64,000 bases of DNA from JAVKBW01 sp040222995. GTDB lineage: Bacteria > Pseudomonadota > Alphaproteobacteria > UBA8366 > Aestuariispiraceae. Below, piece after piece: positions 55,662-63,556 of this stretch. Numbering within the stretch: position 1 is the first letter of the stretch; each line of letters begins with the position of its first letter. The position numbers and the translations under genes were made by a program. Location: positions 186,001-250,000 of the forward strand of contig JAVKBW010000039.1 in the NCBI GenBank assembly GCA_040222995.1, written 5' to 3'. The notes beneath the pieces are model-generated. The model had not been told where the DNA came from and made no database searches. It was given only the letters and a program-made list of their open reading frames with translations.

Positions 55662-56450
55662 TCAGGACGGTTTTCGGCCGGTCAGATGACCGAATATCAG
55701 ACCGCCGTCGGCAAGGGCCAGCGCCCTTGCGACGGAACGGTTGAGGAACCGGTCGTATCCCTCGGATCCAAGCGCCTTAAGCAGCGAAGACCGGCCCGTG
55801 TGTTCGATATGCCCGATACAGTCGCGGGCGAGTGTCAGCAGCGTTTTGCTTTCATTTCTGACGGATACGTCCTCGAAACCGGCGCTGGTCATCGCGTCAA
55901 TATGGTGCCCGGCCGTCGTAAAGGTGAAATCCAGCCCTTCCCGCCTCAGAATCGCATCCCAGTCGGTGTAGGCGTCGGATGTCGCATCGCCTTTCATCCA
56001 GTCGACACACAGAACGACGCCGCCTGGTCGAAGGACACGACTAAAATCGGCAAAAACAGCGGCCTTGTCTTCTATGTGGCACATCGCGGCCTGCGTGAAG
56101 ACGATGTCTAAGCTGCCGGCGGGTAGCGGCAGCGGACCGGGTTCGACATGTTCCAGAGAGATACGGTCCTGCAACCCGGCATCGGCAACGTTTCCGGCCG
56201 CACGGGAAAGATTGCCGGCATCGATATCGACGCCGACGACCTTTGCGGCATCCAGATCGCGAACCAGCGCCATGGTCGCGCCGCCCAGACCGCAGCCCCA
56301 GTCTAGTACCGACATGCCGGCGACCTGAATATTCCTGAAGGCGCGCACGACTTCCATTGACCCGCCCGGCGAAAGAAACCCCTTGCCGAATATTTCTTCC
56401 ATCGAACTGACAATGCCGTCGGTGTATTGGCTATCGCTTTTCGATGTCAT
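55662..56450 (-). CDS. SAM-dependent methyltransferase, phosphoethanolamine-methyltransferase-like
   Basis: The 262-residue class I methyltransferase has the SAM-binding motif VLDWGCGLGGATMAL near 48 and VGVDIDAG near 73. The N-terminus, QYTDGIVSSMEEIFGKGFLSPGG, matches the pattern that opens phosphobase (phosphoethanolamine) methyltransferases of the PfPMT kind. It may therefore add methyl groups to an amine head group, opposite in direction to the surrounding demethylation genes. It is convergent with the MetF-like gene and 12 bases from the DMT permease start region on its strand. Confidence 0.75.
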   Translation of the reverse strand: MTSKSDSQYTDGIVSSMEEIFGKGFLSPGGSMEVVRAFRNIQVAGMSVLDWGCGLGGATMALVRDLDAAKVVGVDIDAGNLSRAAGNVADAGLQDRISLEHVEPGPLPLPAGSLDIVFTQAAMCHIEDKAAVFADFSRVLRPGGVVLCVDWMKGDATSDAYTDWDAILRREGLDFTFTTAGHHIDAMTSAGFEDVSVRNESKTLLTLARDCIGHIEHTGRSSLLKALGSEGYDRFLNRSVARALALADGGLIFGHLTGRKPS

Positions 56451-56462
56451 GGCCTCTGCCCT

Positions 56463-57347
56463 TCAGTTAACGGCTTTGCGCCGTTCCCGATTCCAGACGA
56501 CCAGTCCCGACGCAACGATCACCGCAGCGCCGATCCATGTCGTCAGTACCGGCACTTCACCGAATGCCAGCCAGCCGAAAACAATCGCGCTAATCATCTG
56601 GACATACACAAACGGATTGAGCCGTGATGCTTCCGACAGCGTAAAGGCAATGGTTACCAGAAACTGCGCGATGGCGTAAAAGAAACCGGCAAGAACAATC
56701 AGGCCGAACTGATAAAATGTCGGTGTTTGCCAGAAAAACGGAATAAGCGGCAGCAACAGCACGCAGCCGGTCAGCATCGCGTAAAGCACCATCGCCATCG
56801 GCTGATTCTTGAGTCTGAGCCGCCGTGTCATCAGCGTAAAAAGCGCGAACAGTAGCGCCGTCAGAAGCGGGTAAACCGTCACCGCCTGCATTTCCGGCGA
56901 CGGTTGCACGATTACCAGCACACCGCCGAACCCCGCCACCACGGCCGCCCATCGAAACGGCCCGACTTTTTCGCCCAGAATCGGAATCGACAGGGCCGTC
57001 GCGAACAGCGGGGCGACAAACAACAGCGCCGTCACATCCGCCATGGGCATTTCGGAGAACGCCGTAATGGCAAAGAAACTCGCCAGCAGCGGAAACAGCC
57101 CGCGCACAACAAGCAGGCCTTTGCCGGACACCCGGAATATCGACGACCCGTATACCGGCAGCGCGACCGCCAGAGCGAAACCTGTTGCAACCAGAAACCG
57201 CAGCCACATCGTGGTAACGATATCAGACCCGTCCGTGACGGCCATCTTGGTGATGCCGTCCATGATCGAATAGGCAGACACCCCGCCGCACAGCAGCAGG
57301 ATCGCCCGCCCCGGCCGGTCACCGGTCGAATAAGCAGCGTCGGTCAT
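56463..57347 (-). CDS. EamA/DMT superfamily transporter
   Basis: The 294-residue membrane protein has ten hydrophobic segments in two EamA repeats (GGVSAYSIMDGITKM near 17; PLFATALSIPILGEKVGPFRW near 107; QMISAIVFGWLAFGEVPVL near 252). DMT permeases export or import small metabolites; some in quaternary-amine clusters carry betaine or carnitine precursors, but substrate cannot be told. It sits 22 bases after the GlxA-type regulator stop, so the two, together with the methyltransferase, probably form one transcript. Confidence 0.87.
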   Translation of the reverse strand: MTDAAYSTGDRPGRAILLLCGGVSAYSIMDGITKMAVTDGSDIVTTMWLRFLVATGFALAVALPVYGSSIFRVSGKGLLVVRGLFPLLASFFAITAFSEMPMADVTALLFVAPLFATALSIPILGEKVGPFRWAAVVAGFGGVLVIVQPSPEMQAVTVYPLLTALLFALFTLMTRRLRLKNQPMAMVLYAMLTGCVLLLPLIPFFWQTPTFYQFGLIVLAGFFYAIAQFLVTIAFTLSEASRLNPFVYVQMISAIVFGWLAFGEVPVLTTWIGAAVIVASGLVVWNRERRKAVN

Positions 57348-57369
57348 ATGGCAGCAGACGTTCTATCGT

Positions 57370-58353
57370 TCACCGGTCCGGGGTTCCGTGCGGCATTCGG
57401 TCTTCCCGCGGTGTGCGGCCGAAGAATTCCCGGTAGCATTTCGCGAAATGCGACGCGGAAACGAACCCGCTGGCGAGGGCGATATCGAGGATCGGCATGG
57501 ATGTTTGCCGCAGCAGGACCTGCGCCTTGTGCATGCGTAGCGCGAAATAGTACCGGCGCGGCGTCGAATTAAGATATTTGCGGAACAGTCGTTCAAGCTG
57601 CCGGGTCGACAGGTTGACCTTCTGGGCGATGTCTTCGCGATTAAGCGTCAGTTCGAGATTGGCTTCCATCAGTTCGATTGCGGCCAGCAATTTCGGGTGG
57701 CTGACGCCGACGCGCGATCGCAGGTCCATGCGCTGATGTTCAGACCGGTCGCGAATGCGCTTGTGAATGAACCATTCAGAAACATGCGCGGCCAGAGCGT
57801 GGCCATGCTGTATTTCGATCAGACGGGACATCACATCGATGGATGCCGTGCCGCCGGAAACGGTAAAGATCGGTCCGTCGATTTCGTACAGTTCGTTTGA
57901 AACGTCGAGATCGGGATGGTCTTCCCGAAACCCGTCGAGAAATTCCCAGTGGATGGTGCAGACCCTGTTGTCCAACAGACCTGCATTGGCGAGCACGTAA
58001 GGTCCGCTGGATATTCCGCCGAGATCGGTTCCCATGCGAACCAGCCTGCGGCACCAGTTCAGCAGCGCCGGATCCTGCATCCGTTCGGCGCCGGTACCGC
58101 CGACGATCGCGACAAAATCGTATCCTCTGTCGATCATCCCGAAATCCGGCACGATCAGAATACCGTTGCTGGCGGCAACGGCTTCGCCGTCGATGGAAAT
58201 GATGCTCCAATCGTAGAGCGGCTTGCCGCTGATGACATTGGCGGCGCGCAAGGGCTCAATCGCTGATGAAAACGCCATCAGAGAAAAATTCGGCAGCAAC
58301 AAAAATCCGGCGCGTTGCGGCAAGCGATCCGCCGGGCCGTCGAAGATCGACAT
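57370..58353 (-). CDS. GlxA family (DJ-1/PfpI plus AraC) transcriptional regulator
   Basis: The 327-residue regulator has an N-terminal glutamine-amidotransferase-like domain (FLLLPNFSLMAFSSAIEPLRAAN near 17; VGGTGAERMQDPALLNW near 84) and a C-terminal AraC helix-turn-helix pair (EDIAQKVNLSTRQLERLFRKYL near 247; ILDIALASGFVSASHFAKCYREFFGRTP near 288). GbdR, CdhR and related regulators of glycine betaine, choline and carnitine catabolism have this architecture. It is next to the MttB-family gene and has a palindrome close before its start. It probably senses the amine that the MttB protein demethylates. Confidence 0.88.
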   Translation of the reverse strand: MSIFDGPADRLPQRAGFLLLPNFSLMAFSSAIEPLRAANVISGKPLYDWSIISIDGEAVAASNGILIVPDFGMIDRGYDFVAIVGGTGAERMQDPALLNWCRRLVRMGTDLGGISSGPYVLANAGLLDNRVCTIHWEFLDGFREDHPDLDVSNELYEIDGPIFTVSGGTASIDVMSRLIEIQHGHALAAHVSEWFIHKRIRDRSEHQRMDLRSRVGVSHPKLLAAIELMEANLELTLNREDIAQKVNLSTRQLERLFRKYLNSTPRRYYFALRMHKAQVLLRQTSMPILDIALASGFVSASHFAKCYREFFGRTPREDRMPHGTPDR

Positions 58354-58368
58354 GCCTTACGTCCTTTT

Positions 58369-58400
58369 CCAATACTCAATATTGGCGGGAAGTGTATTGG
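58369..58400. promoter_or_regulatory. Palindrome and direct repeat upstream of the GlxA-type regulator
   Basis: CCAATA-N5-TATTGG (58369-58385) is a perfect inverted repeat, and TATTGG recurs at 58395-58400, 15 bases after the first copy. Spacing of direct hexamers near one and a half turns is usual for AraC-family sites. It lies 16-47 bases before the regulator start, which suggests autoregulation. Confidence 0.4.
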
Positions 58401-58482
58401 AAGCGACAGACCTGGCAAGCTAAATGTTCAAAATCCGCCATGATTCCGCAATAATACTGAATGCAGCGAAAGCGGCATCGAT

Positions 58483-60087
58483 CTACGGATCACCCGACCC
58501 GATCTCTTCCTTGCGTTTGGCGATGTATTCATCCAGCGCCTCCACCCGCGCCGGGTCCATCGCAGGCTGTTCGTAGTCGCGCAGTAGCTGCTGCCAGATT
58601 TCCGTCGCCCGCTCCGTCGTGTCCTTCGCGCCGGCCTGTTGCCACGCCTCGTTGTTCGTCCAGTCGGACAGGAAGGGCGAATAGAACGCCGTTTCATAGC
58701 GCTCCATGGTATGCGGCGATCCGAAAAAGTGCCCGCCGGGCGCAACACCTTCAATCGCATCGAGGCCGATTGCTTCCGGACTGGTATCGATGGGCGACAG
58801 ATATCCCGTAATATGCTGGATCATTTCTGCATCCAGCACCATTTTCTCGAACGAGGCGACAAGCCCGCCTTCCAGCCAGCCGACGGAATGCATGATGACG
58901 TTTCCATGCGCCATGACCGCGCTCCATAGCGCCATCATGGTCTCGTAAGTTGCCTGACCGTCGACCGTGTTGGACGCATTGCACGCGCTGGTTCGCTGCG
59001 GCAGGTTATAGCGCCGCGCCAATTGACCGCCGGCCAGATTGGCTTTCGCATTTTCCGGCGTTCCGAAGGTCGGCGCGCCTGACCTCATATCCACATTCGA
59101 CGTGAAGGTGCCGTACAGAACCGGCGCGCCGGGCCGAACGAGTTGCGTCAGCACAATGCCGATCAGGGCTTCCGCATTGCCTTGCGTCAGCGCCGCCGCC
59201 ATCGTGATCGGCGTCATCGCGCCCATCAGGGTGAACGGCGTGACGATGGTCGCCTGATTGTTCTCCGCCATCGCCATCGCCCCTTCGCACATCTCGTTGT
59301 CGAGTTTGCGGGGAGAATTGATGTTGATATTGGTGATCGACCCGACAGACTTTTCCATTTCCGAAACGGAAATACCGCGGGCCCGCGCCACCATGTTGAC
59401 ATGGTCGATACAGCGGCCCCGGCCGATGGAAACCGCGCTGAACACCTTGTCGGTCAAGGTCAGGCTGGCTTTGTAGGTATCCAGATGCCGGTTGTTTACC
59501 GGCATTTCAATCGGCGGCGCGACCTGGTTGCCGAGAAAGTTCACACAATTGAAACTCTGCGCGAATTTCATGCATTTCCGGAAATCCTCCCAGTTTCCGG
59601 CGCGGCGGCCGTTGATCCGGTCGTGAAGGTTCGGCGCGCCCGATACGAAGGCGAAATTGATGTCATTGCCGCCCAGCCTGATCCAGCGATCCGGATTCCG
59701 CGGCGTGATAACGACCTCGGACGGGGCTTTCGCCACCTGCTCTTCAACCAGACCGCGGTCGAGATAGACCATGTTGCTGGAATGATCGACCTTCGCGCCT
59801 GCCTTTTCGAAAAGGTCGAGCGCCCGGTCGTTCAGTACTTCAATGCCGATATTTTCCAGCAGCGTCATCGAGGCGTTGTGAATATCCTCGACCTGATCGG
59901 CGCTCAGCGGTTCCATCGGCGCATACATGTTCTGGAATCTCTGCCAGGGCAGTTGCTTCAGACCATCGCCTGTCCGGCTGGAAGAATCCACGCCGCCGCC
60001 GCCGCGCCGGCGCGTGCGTCCCGTACGGCGTCCGCTTTCAGCCCCCTGGTTGGTACGACTGGTGCTGGTTGCTTCTTCAGCAGACAT
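58483..60087 (-). CDS. Trimethylamine methyltransferase (MttB) superfamily protein, non-pyrrolysine
   Basis: The 534-residue protein is an MttB-superfamily corrinoid methyltransferase without an in-frame UAG. Family signs are IHNASMTLLENIGIEVLNDRA near 75, MHSVGWLEGGL near 400 and GPGGHFFGSPHTMERYETAF near 450. The N-terminal 45 residues are disordered and arginine/glycine-rich (GRRTGRTRRRGGGGVD). The ATG at 60087 follows AGAGGA; an in-frame ATG 11 codons earlier lacks such a site. Genes for the methyl-H4F transferase, activator and MetF lie within 3 kb, so it is the likely first enzyme of that route. Glycine betaine, proline betaine or a related compound are candidate substrates. Confidence 0.9.
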   Translation of the reverse strand: MSAEEATSTSRTNQGAESGRRTGRTRRRGGGGVDSSSRTGDGLKQLPWQRFQNMYAPMEPLSADQVEDIHNASMTLLENIGIEVLNDRALDLFEKAGAKVDHSSNMVYLDRGLVEEQVAKAPSEVVITPRNPDRWIRLGGNDINFAFVSGAPNLHDRINGRRAGNWEDFRKCMKFAQSFNCVNFLGNQVAPPIEMPVNNRHLDTYKASLTLTDKVFSAVSIGRGRCIDHVNMVARARGISVSEMEKSVGSITNININSPRKLDNEMCEGAMAMAENNQATIVTPFTLMGAMTPITMAAALTQGNAEALIGIVLTQLVRPGAPVLYGTFTSNVDMRSGAPTFGTPENAKANLAGGQLARRYNLPQRTSACNASNTVDGQATYETMMALWSAVMAHGNVIMHSVGWLEGGLVASFEKMVLDAEMIQHITGYLSPIDTSPEAIGLDAIEGVAPGGHFFGSPHTMERYETAFYSPFLSDWTNNEAWQQAGAKDTTERATEIWQQLLRDYEQPAMDPARVEALDEYIAKRKEEIGSGDP

Positions 60088-60255
60088 GGTCTGTTCCTCT
60101 GCGGTGGGTTTTGAACACACTGTGTCAGGAAAACGACAGTCGAATATCCTACAAACGACGCTATCGCGGTGGTTTTTACCGGCGCAATCAAGACATCTGG
60201 CAAGTTCGGGCGCAACGAGTCATCGTCTGAGCCAGTTTAGAAGAAAGGAGACGTC

Positions 60256-60600
60256 ATGTCCGTTACTATCTACCACAATCCGCGTTGCTCCAAATCGCGG
60301 CAGACCCTGCAATTGCTGCGCGACAAGGGCATCGAACCAACGATCGTGGAGTATCTGAAAGACCCGCCCGATGCCGACACGCTGGTATCGCTGCTTTCGA
60401 TGCTGAAATTGTCCGCTCGGGGACTGATGCGCACCAAGGAAGCGGCCTACAAGGATCTCGGTCTATCGACCATCACTGTGGAAGAAGACCTCGTCGCCGC
60501 CATGGTCAAAAACCCGGTGCTGATCGAACGGCCGATCGTACTGGCGAACGGCAAGGCGGCTTTGGGGCGCCCGCCGGAAGATGTTCTGAAAATCCTGTAA
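60256..60600 (+). CDS. arsC: Arsenate reductase (ArsC) family protein, glutaredoxin type
   Basis: The 114-residue protein has the ArsC/Spx fold with the catalytic Cys11 in HNPRCSKSR and conserved Arg in LMRTKE near 58 and ERPIVL near 94. This is the pattern of glutaredoxin-linked arsenate reductases, although many members in such isolated positions are YfgD-like with weak activity. No other ars genes are adjacent. A good ribosome site (AAAGGAG) precedes the ATG. Confidence 0.88.
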   Translation: MSVTIYHNPRCSKSRQTLQLLRDKGIEPTIVEYLKDPPDADTLVSLLSMLKLSARGLMRTKEAAYKDLGLSTITVEEDLVAAMVKNPVLIERPIVLANGKAALGRPPEDVLKIL

Positions 60601-60760
60601 TGTACTTTCTCGACATCGCCGGGTGCAAAAGTCGCGACCACAGCAAAACCCGTCGCGGTCGAGAAGTCGCTTAAGCTTGGCTGCTATAGCGTTCCTTGCG
60701 GAAAAGCCCGCCGGGTGCATCTATCGGCGAGTCTCTTAACAGCATCATCCGGGGGAAACC

Positions 60761-62434
60761 ATGCCCAAGTCAGATATCGAAATCGCACGTGAAGCCAGCA
60801 TGAAACCGATTACGGCCGTTGGCGAGAAACTGGGCATGAAGCCCGAAGCGCTTATGCAGTACGGTCCGTACAAGGCGAAAGTCAGCAAGGATTATCTGGA
60901 CAGCATCCAGAGCAATCCCGACGGCAAGCTGATTCTGGTAACGGCGATTTCCCCGACACCGGCCGGCGAAGGCAAGACCACGACGACGGTCGGTCTTGGC
61001 GACGGTCTGAACCGGATCGGCAAGAAAGCGATGATCGCGCTGCGCGAACCCTCGCTCGGCCCCTGCTTCGGCGTCAAGGGCGGCGCGGCCGGCGGCGGAT
61101 ACGCGCAGGTCGTTCCGATGGAAGACATCAACCTGCACTTCACCGGCGACTTTCACGCCATCACGTCTGCCCACAACCTGCTGTCGGCCCTGATCGACAA
61201 CCACATCTACTGGGGTAATGAACTGGGCTTCGACGAACGTCGCGTCGCCTGGCGCCGGGTGCTCGACATGAACGACCGCGCCCTGCGCGACACCGTCGTT
61301 TCGTTGGGCGGCGTCGCCAACGGCTTCCCGCGCCAGACCGGTTTCGACATCACGGTTGCGTCGGAAGTGATGGCGATCTTCTGCCTTGCCGACGGCGTCA
61401 AGGATCTGGAAGACCGTCTCGGCGCAATTGTTGTCGGTTACACCCGCGACCGCGCGCCGATCTACGCGCGCGACCTGAAAGCCAACGGCCCGATGACCGT
61501 TCTGCTGAAGGACGCCCTGCAGCCGAACCTGGTGCAGACTCTGGAAAACAACGCGGCCTTCATCCATGGCGGTCCGTTCGCGAATATCGCCCATGGCTGC
61601 AACACGGTATCGGCAACCAAAACCGCGCTGAAACTGGCCGACTACGTGGTCACCGAAGCCGGCTTTGGCGCAGACCTCGGCGCGGAAAAATTCTTCGACA
61701 TCAAATGCCGGAAGGCCGGTCTCGACCCGAAAGCCGTCGTTATCGTCGCAACCGTTCGCGCCCTGAAGATGCATGGCGGCGTTGCGAAGGACGCTCTGGG
61801 CGATGAAAACGTCGATGCCGTCAAGAAGGGATGCTCGAACCTGGGCCGCCATATCAGCAATATCGCGAAATTCGGCGTCCCCGCCGTTGTCGGCATCAAC
61901 CGCTTCATCAAGGATACCGAAGCAGAACTGAAAGCGGTGCAGGACTTCGCTGCGGAAAACGGCGTTGAAGCGATCATTTGCGAACACTGGGGCAAAGGAT
62001 CCGAAGGTACGGAAGACCTGGCGAAAAAGGTTGTCGAGATCGTCGACGGCGATACGGCGAAATTCACCACCCTTTACAACGACGATATGGGCCTGTTCGA
62101 CAAGATTGATACCGTCTGCAAGGAAATCTACGGCGCGAGCGGCGCGGTTGCGGACAAAAAGATCCGCGATCAGCTAAAGGCCTGGGAAGACCAGGGATAC
62201 GGCAAACTGCCGGTCTGCATGGCGAAAACCCAGTACAGCTTCTCTACCGATCCGAACAAGAAAGGCGCGCCCAGCGGGCACGAAATTCCGGTTCGCGAAG
62301 TGCGGCTTTCCGCCGGCGCCGGCTTCATTGTCGCGGTCTGCGGCGAGATCATGACCATGCCGGGGCTGCCGCGCGTACCGGCCGCCAACAGCATCATGCT
62401 GGATGACGACGGTCTGGTGCAGGGCCTGTTCTAA
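60761..62434 (+). CDS. fhs: Formate-tetrahydrofolate ligase
   Basis: The 557-residue enzyme interconverts formate, ATP and H4F with formyl-H4F. The P-loop-like segment is TPAGEGKTTTTVGLGDGL near 67, followed by REPSLGPCFGVKGGAAGGGYAQVVPMEDINLHFTGDFHAI over residues 94-133. The length is standard. In a demethylation route it would run backwards, giving ATP and formate. It is preceded by 160 bases without a gene and followed by a terminator. Its closeness to the MttB and MetF genes and the fdhD/mobA/moaA genes fits methyl oxidation to CO2. Confidence 0.95.
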   Translation: MPKSDIEIAREASMKPITAVGEKLGMKPEALMQYGPYKAKVSKDYLDSIQSNPDGKLILVTAISPTPAGEGKTTTTVGLGDGLNRIGKKAMIALREPSLGPCFGVKGGAAGGGYAQVVPMEDINLHFTGDFHAITSAHNLLSALIDNHIYWGNELGFDERRVAWRRVLDMNDRALRDTVVSLGGVANGFPRQTGFDITVASEVMAIFCLADGVKDLEDRLGAIVVGYTRDRAPIYARDLKANGPMTVLLKDALQPNLVQTLENNAAFIHGGPFANIAHGCNTVSATKTALKLADYVVTEAGFGADLGAEKFFDIKCRKAGLDPKAVVIVATVRALKMHGGVAKDALGDENVDAVKKGCSNLGRHISNIAKFGVPAVVGINRFIKDTEAELKAVQDFAAENGVEAIICEHWGKGSEGTEDLAKKVVEIVDGDTAKFTTLYNDDMGLFDKIDTVCKEIYGASGAVADKKIRDQLKAWEDQGYGKLPVCMAKTQYSFSTDPNKKGAPSGHEIPVREVRLSAGAGFIVAVCGEIMTMPGLPRVPAANSIMLDDDGLVQGLF

Positions 62435-62459
62435 ACCGGTCCGGCATTCGACAGACAGG

Positions 62460-62494
62460 ACGCGGCGGGGTTATGCTCTGCCGCGTTTTGTTTG
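62460..62494 (+). terminator. Intrinsic terminator after fhs
   Basis: Arms ACGCGGC (62460-62466) and GCCGCGT (62480-62486) with a 13-base loop are followed by TTTTGTTTG. It lies 26 bases after the fhs stop. Confidence 0.6.
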
Positions 62495-62530
62495 TGGGCG
62501 CTACTGTCACAGGGACGAACCCGAAAACTC

Positions 62531-63556
62531 ATGTCGAAGACGATATACGCGGCCCTGTCCGTTTTGCTCTGGTCCCTTTCCTTGCCGGAACCGGCCCGCG
62601 CCGACGGCGCACCGCTGTTTTCTTTCCCTGCCCAGTGCGAAGTCGGAAAAACCTGTTTCATCTTCAAGTATCTCGATGCCGACGCCGGTCCGGGCTACCA
62701 CGATTTCAATTGCAGCCTGCGCAGTTCGGACGGCCACAAGGGCACCGATATCGCAATCACCGATCCGCAGGACATCACCCCGGTCAAGGTTCTCGCCGCT
62801 GCGGACGGGGTTGTTGTCGGCATCCGCGACAGCCTGCCGGACAACCCGGTCGGCATCGTGAATTTTCCGGAAGGCCAGAATTGCGGCAATGGCGTGCGCA
62901 TCGACCATGGCGATGGCTGGACCACGCAGTATTGTCATTTGCGAAACGGCAAAGTGAAAGTGAGAAACGGCCAGACTGTGAAGAGGGGTCGCGTTATCGG
63001 GTTTCTCGGCAATTCCGGCCAGACCGAAAGACCGCACCTGCACTTCCAGATCGAAAAGAACGGCGTTCCGGTGGACCCGTTTACGGGCAAACTGAACACA
63101 TCAAAATCGACCTGCGCCAAGGACAAGGTCGACCTCGCGGCGCGCAGCCTGTGGACGGATTCCGCTCAAAACAAGGTTCGGTTATACCGCCCTTACGTAA
63201 TCGAGTATATCGGGCTGTCGACCCGGGTTATCAATATGGAAACACTGCTTCAGCGCCGTCAGCCGGCATCCGGCGCGGTGGGCGACCCGCTGATGATCGT
63301 TTATTCCTCGGTTCTCGGCGCACGGAAGGGAACGACGCTGGCGATGGATATACTGGACCCCGATAACGAGACCTTTTTCAGCCATACCGAAACCTACGAA
63401 AAAGGCCGGGCAAGACAGTACCGATACGGCGGCAAAAAACGCCCTGACGGCGCCCTGTTCAAAAGCGGCGCCTGGACGGCCCGCGTGACAATCAGCGGTA
63501 ACGGCCTGTCCGGGCCCTATGAGGAAACCCGGACAGCCACGTTCACGGTCAATTAA
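62531..63556 (+). CDS. Exported M23 family peptidase (LytM domain)
   Basis: The 341-residue protein starts with a signal peptide (MSKTIYAALSVLLWSLSLPEPARA). The LytM-type zinc peptidase domain contains DGHKGTDIAI near 73 (first His and Asp ligands), HGDGWTTQYCHLRNGKV near 135 and PHLHFQIEKNGVPVDP near 177 (final HxH). It should cut peptidoglycan cross-links in the periplasm. A C-terminal beta-rich domain (about 235-341) may be a binding module. Several Cys are present and could form disulfides. An in-frame ATG 13 codons earlier overlaps the terminator, so the inner one is preferred. Confidence 0.85.
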   Translation: MSKTIYAALSVLLWSLSLPEPARADGAPLFSFPAQCEVGKTCFIFKYLDADAGPGYHDFNCSLRSSDGHKGTDIAITDPQDITPVKVLAAADGVVVGIRDSLPDNPVGIVNFPEGQNCGNGVRIDHGDGWTTQYCHLRNGKVKVRNGQTVKRGRVIGFLGNSGQTERPHLHFQIEKNGVPVDPFTGKLNTSKSTCAKDKVDLAARSLWTDSAQNKVRLYRPYVIEYIGLSTRVINMETLLQRRQPASGAVGDPLMIVYSSVLGARKGTTLAMDILDPDNETFFSHTETYEKGRARQYRYGGKKRPDGALFKSGAWTARVTISGNGLSGPYEETRTATFTVN

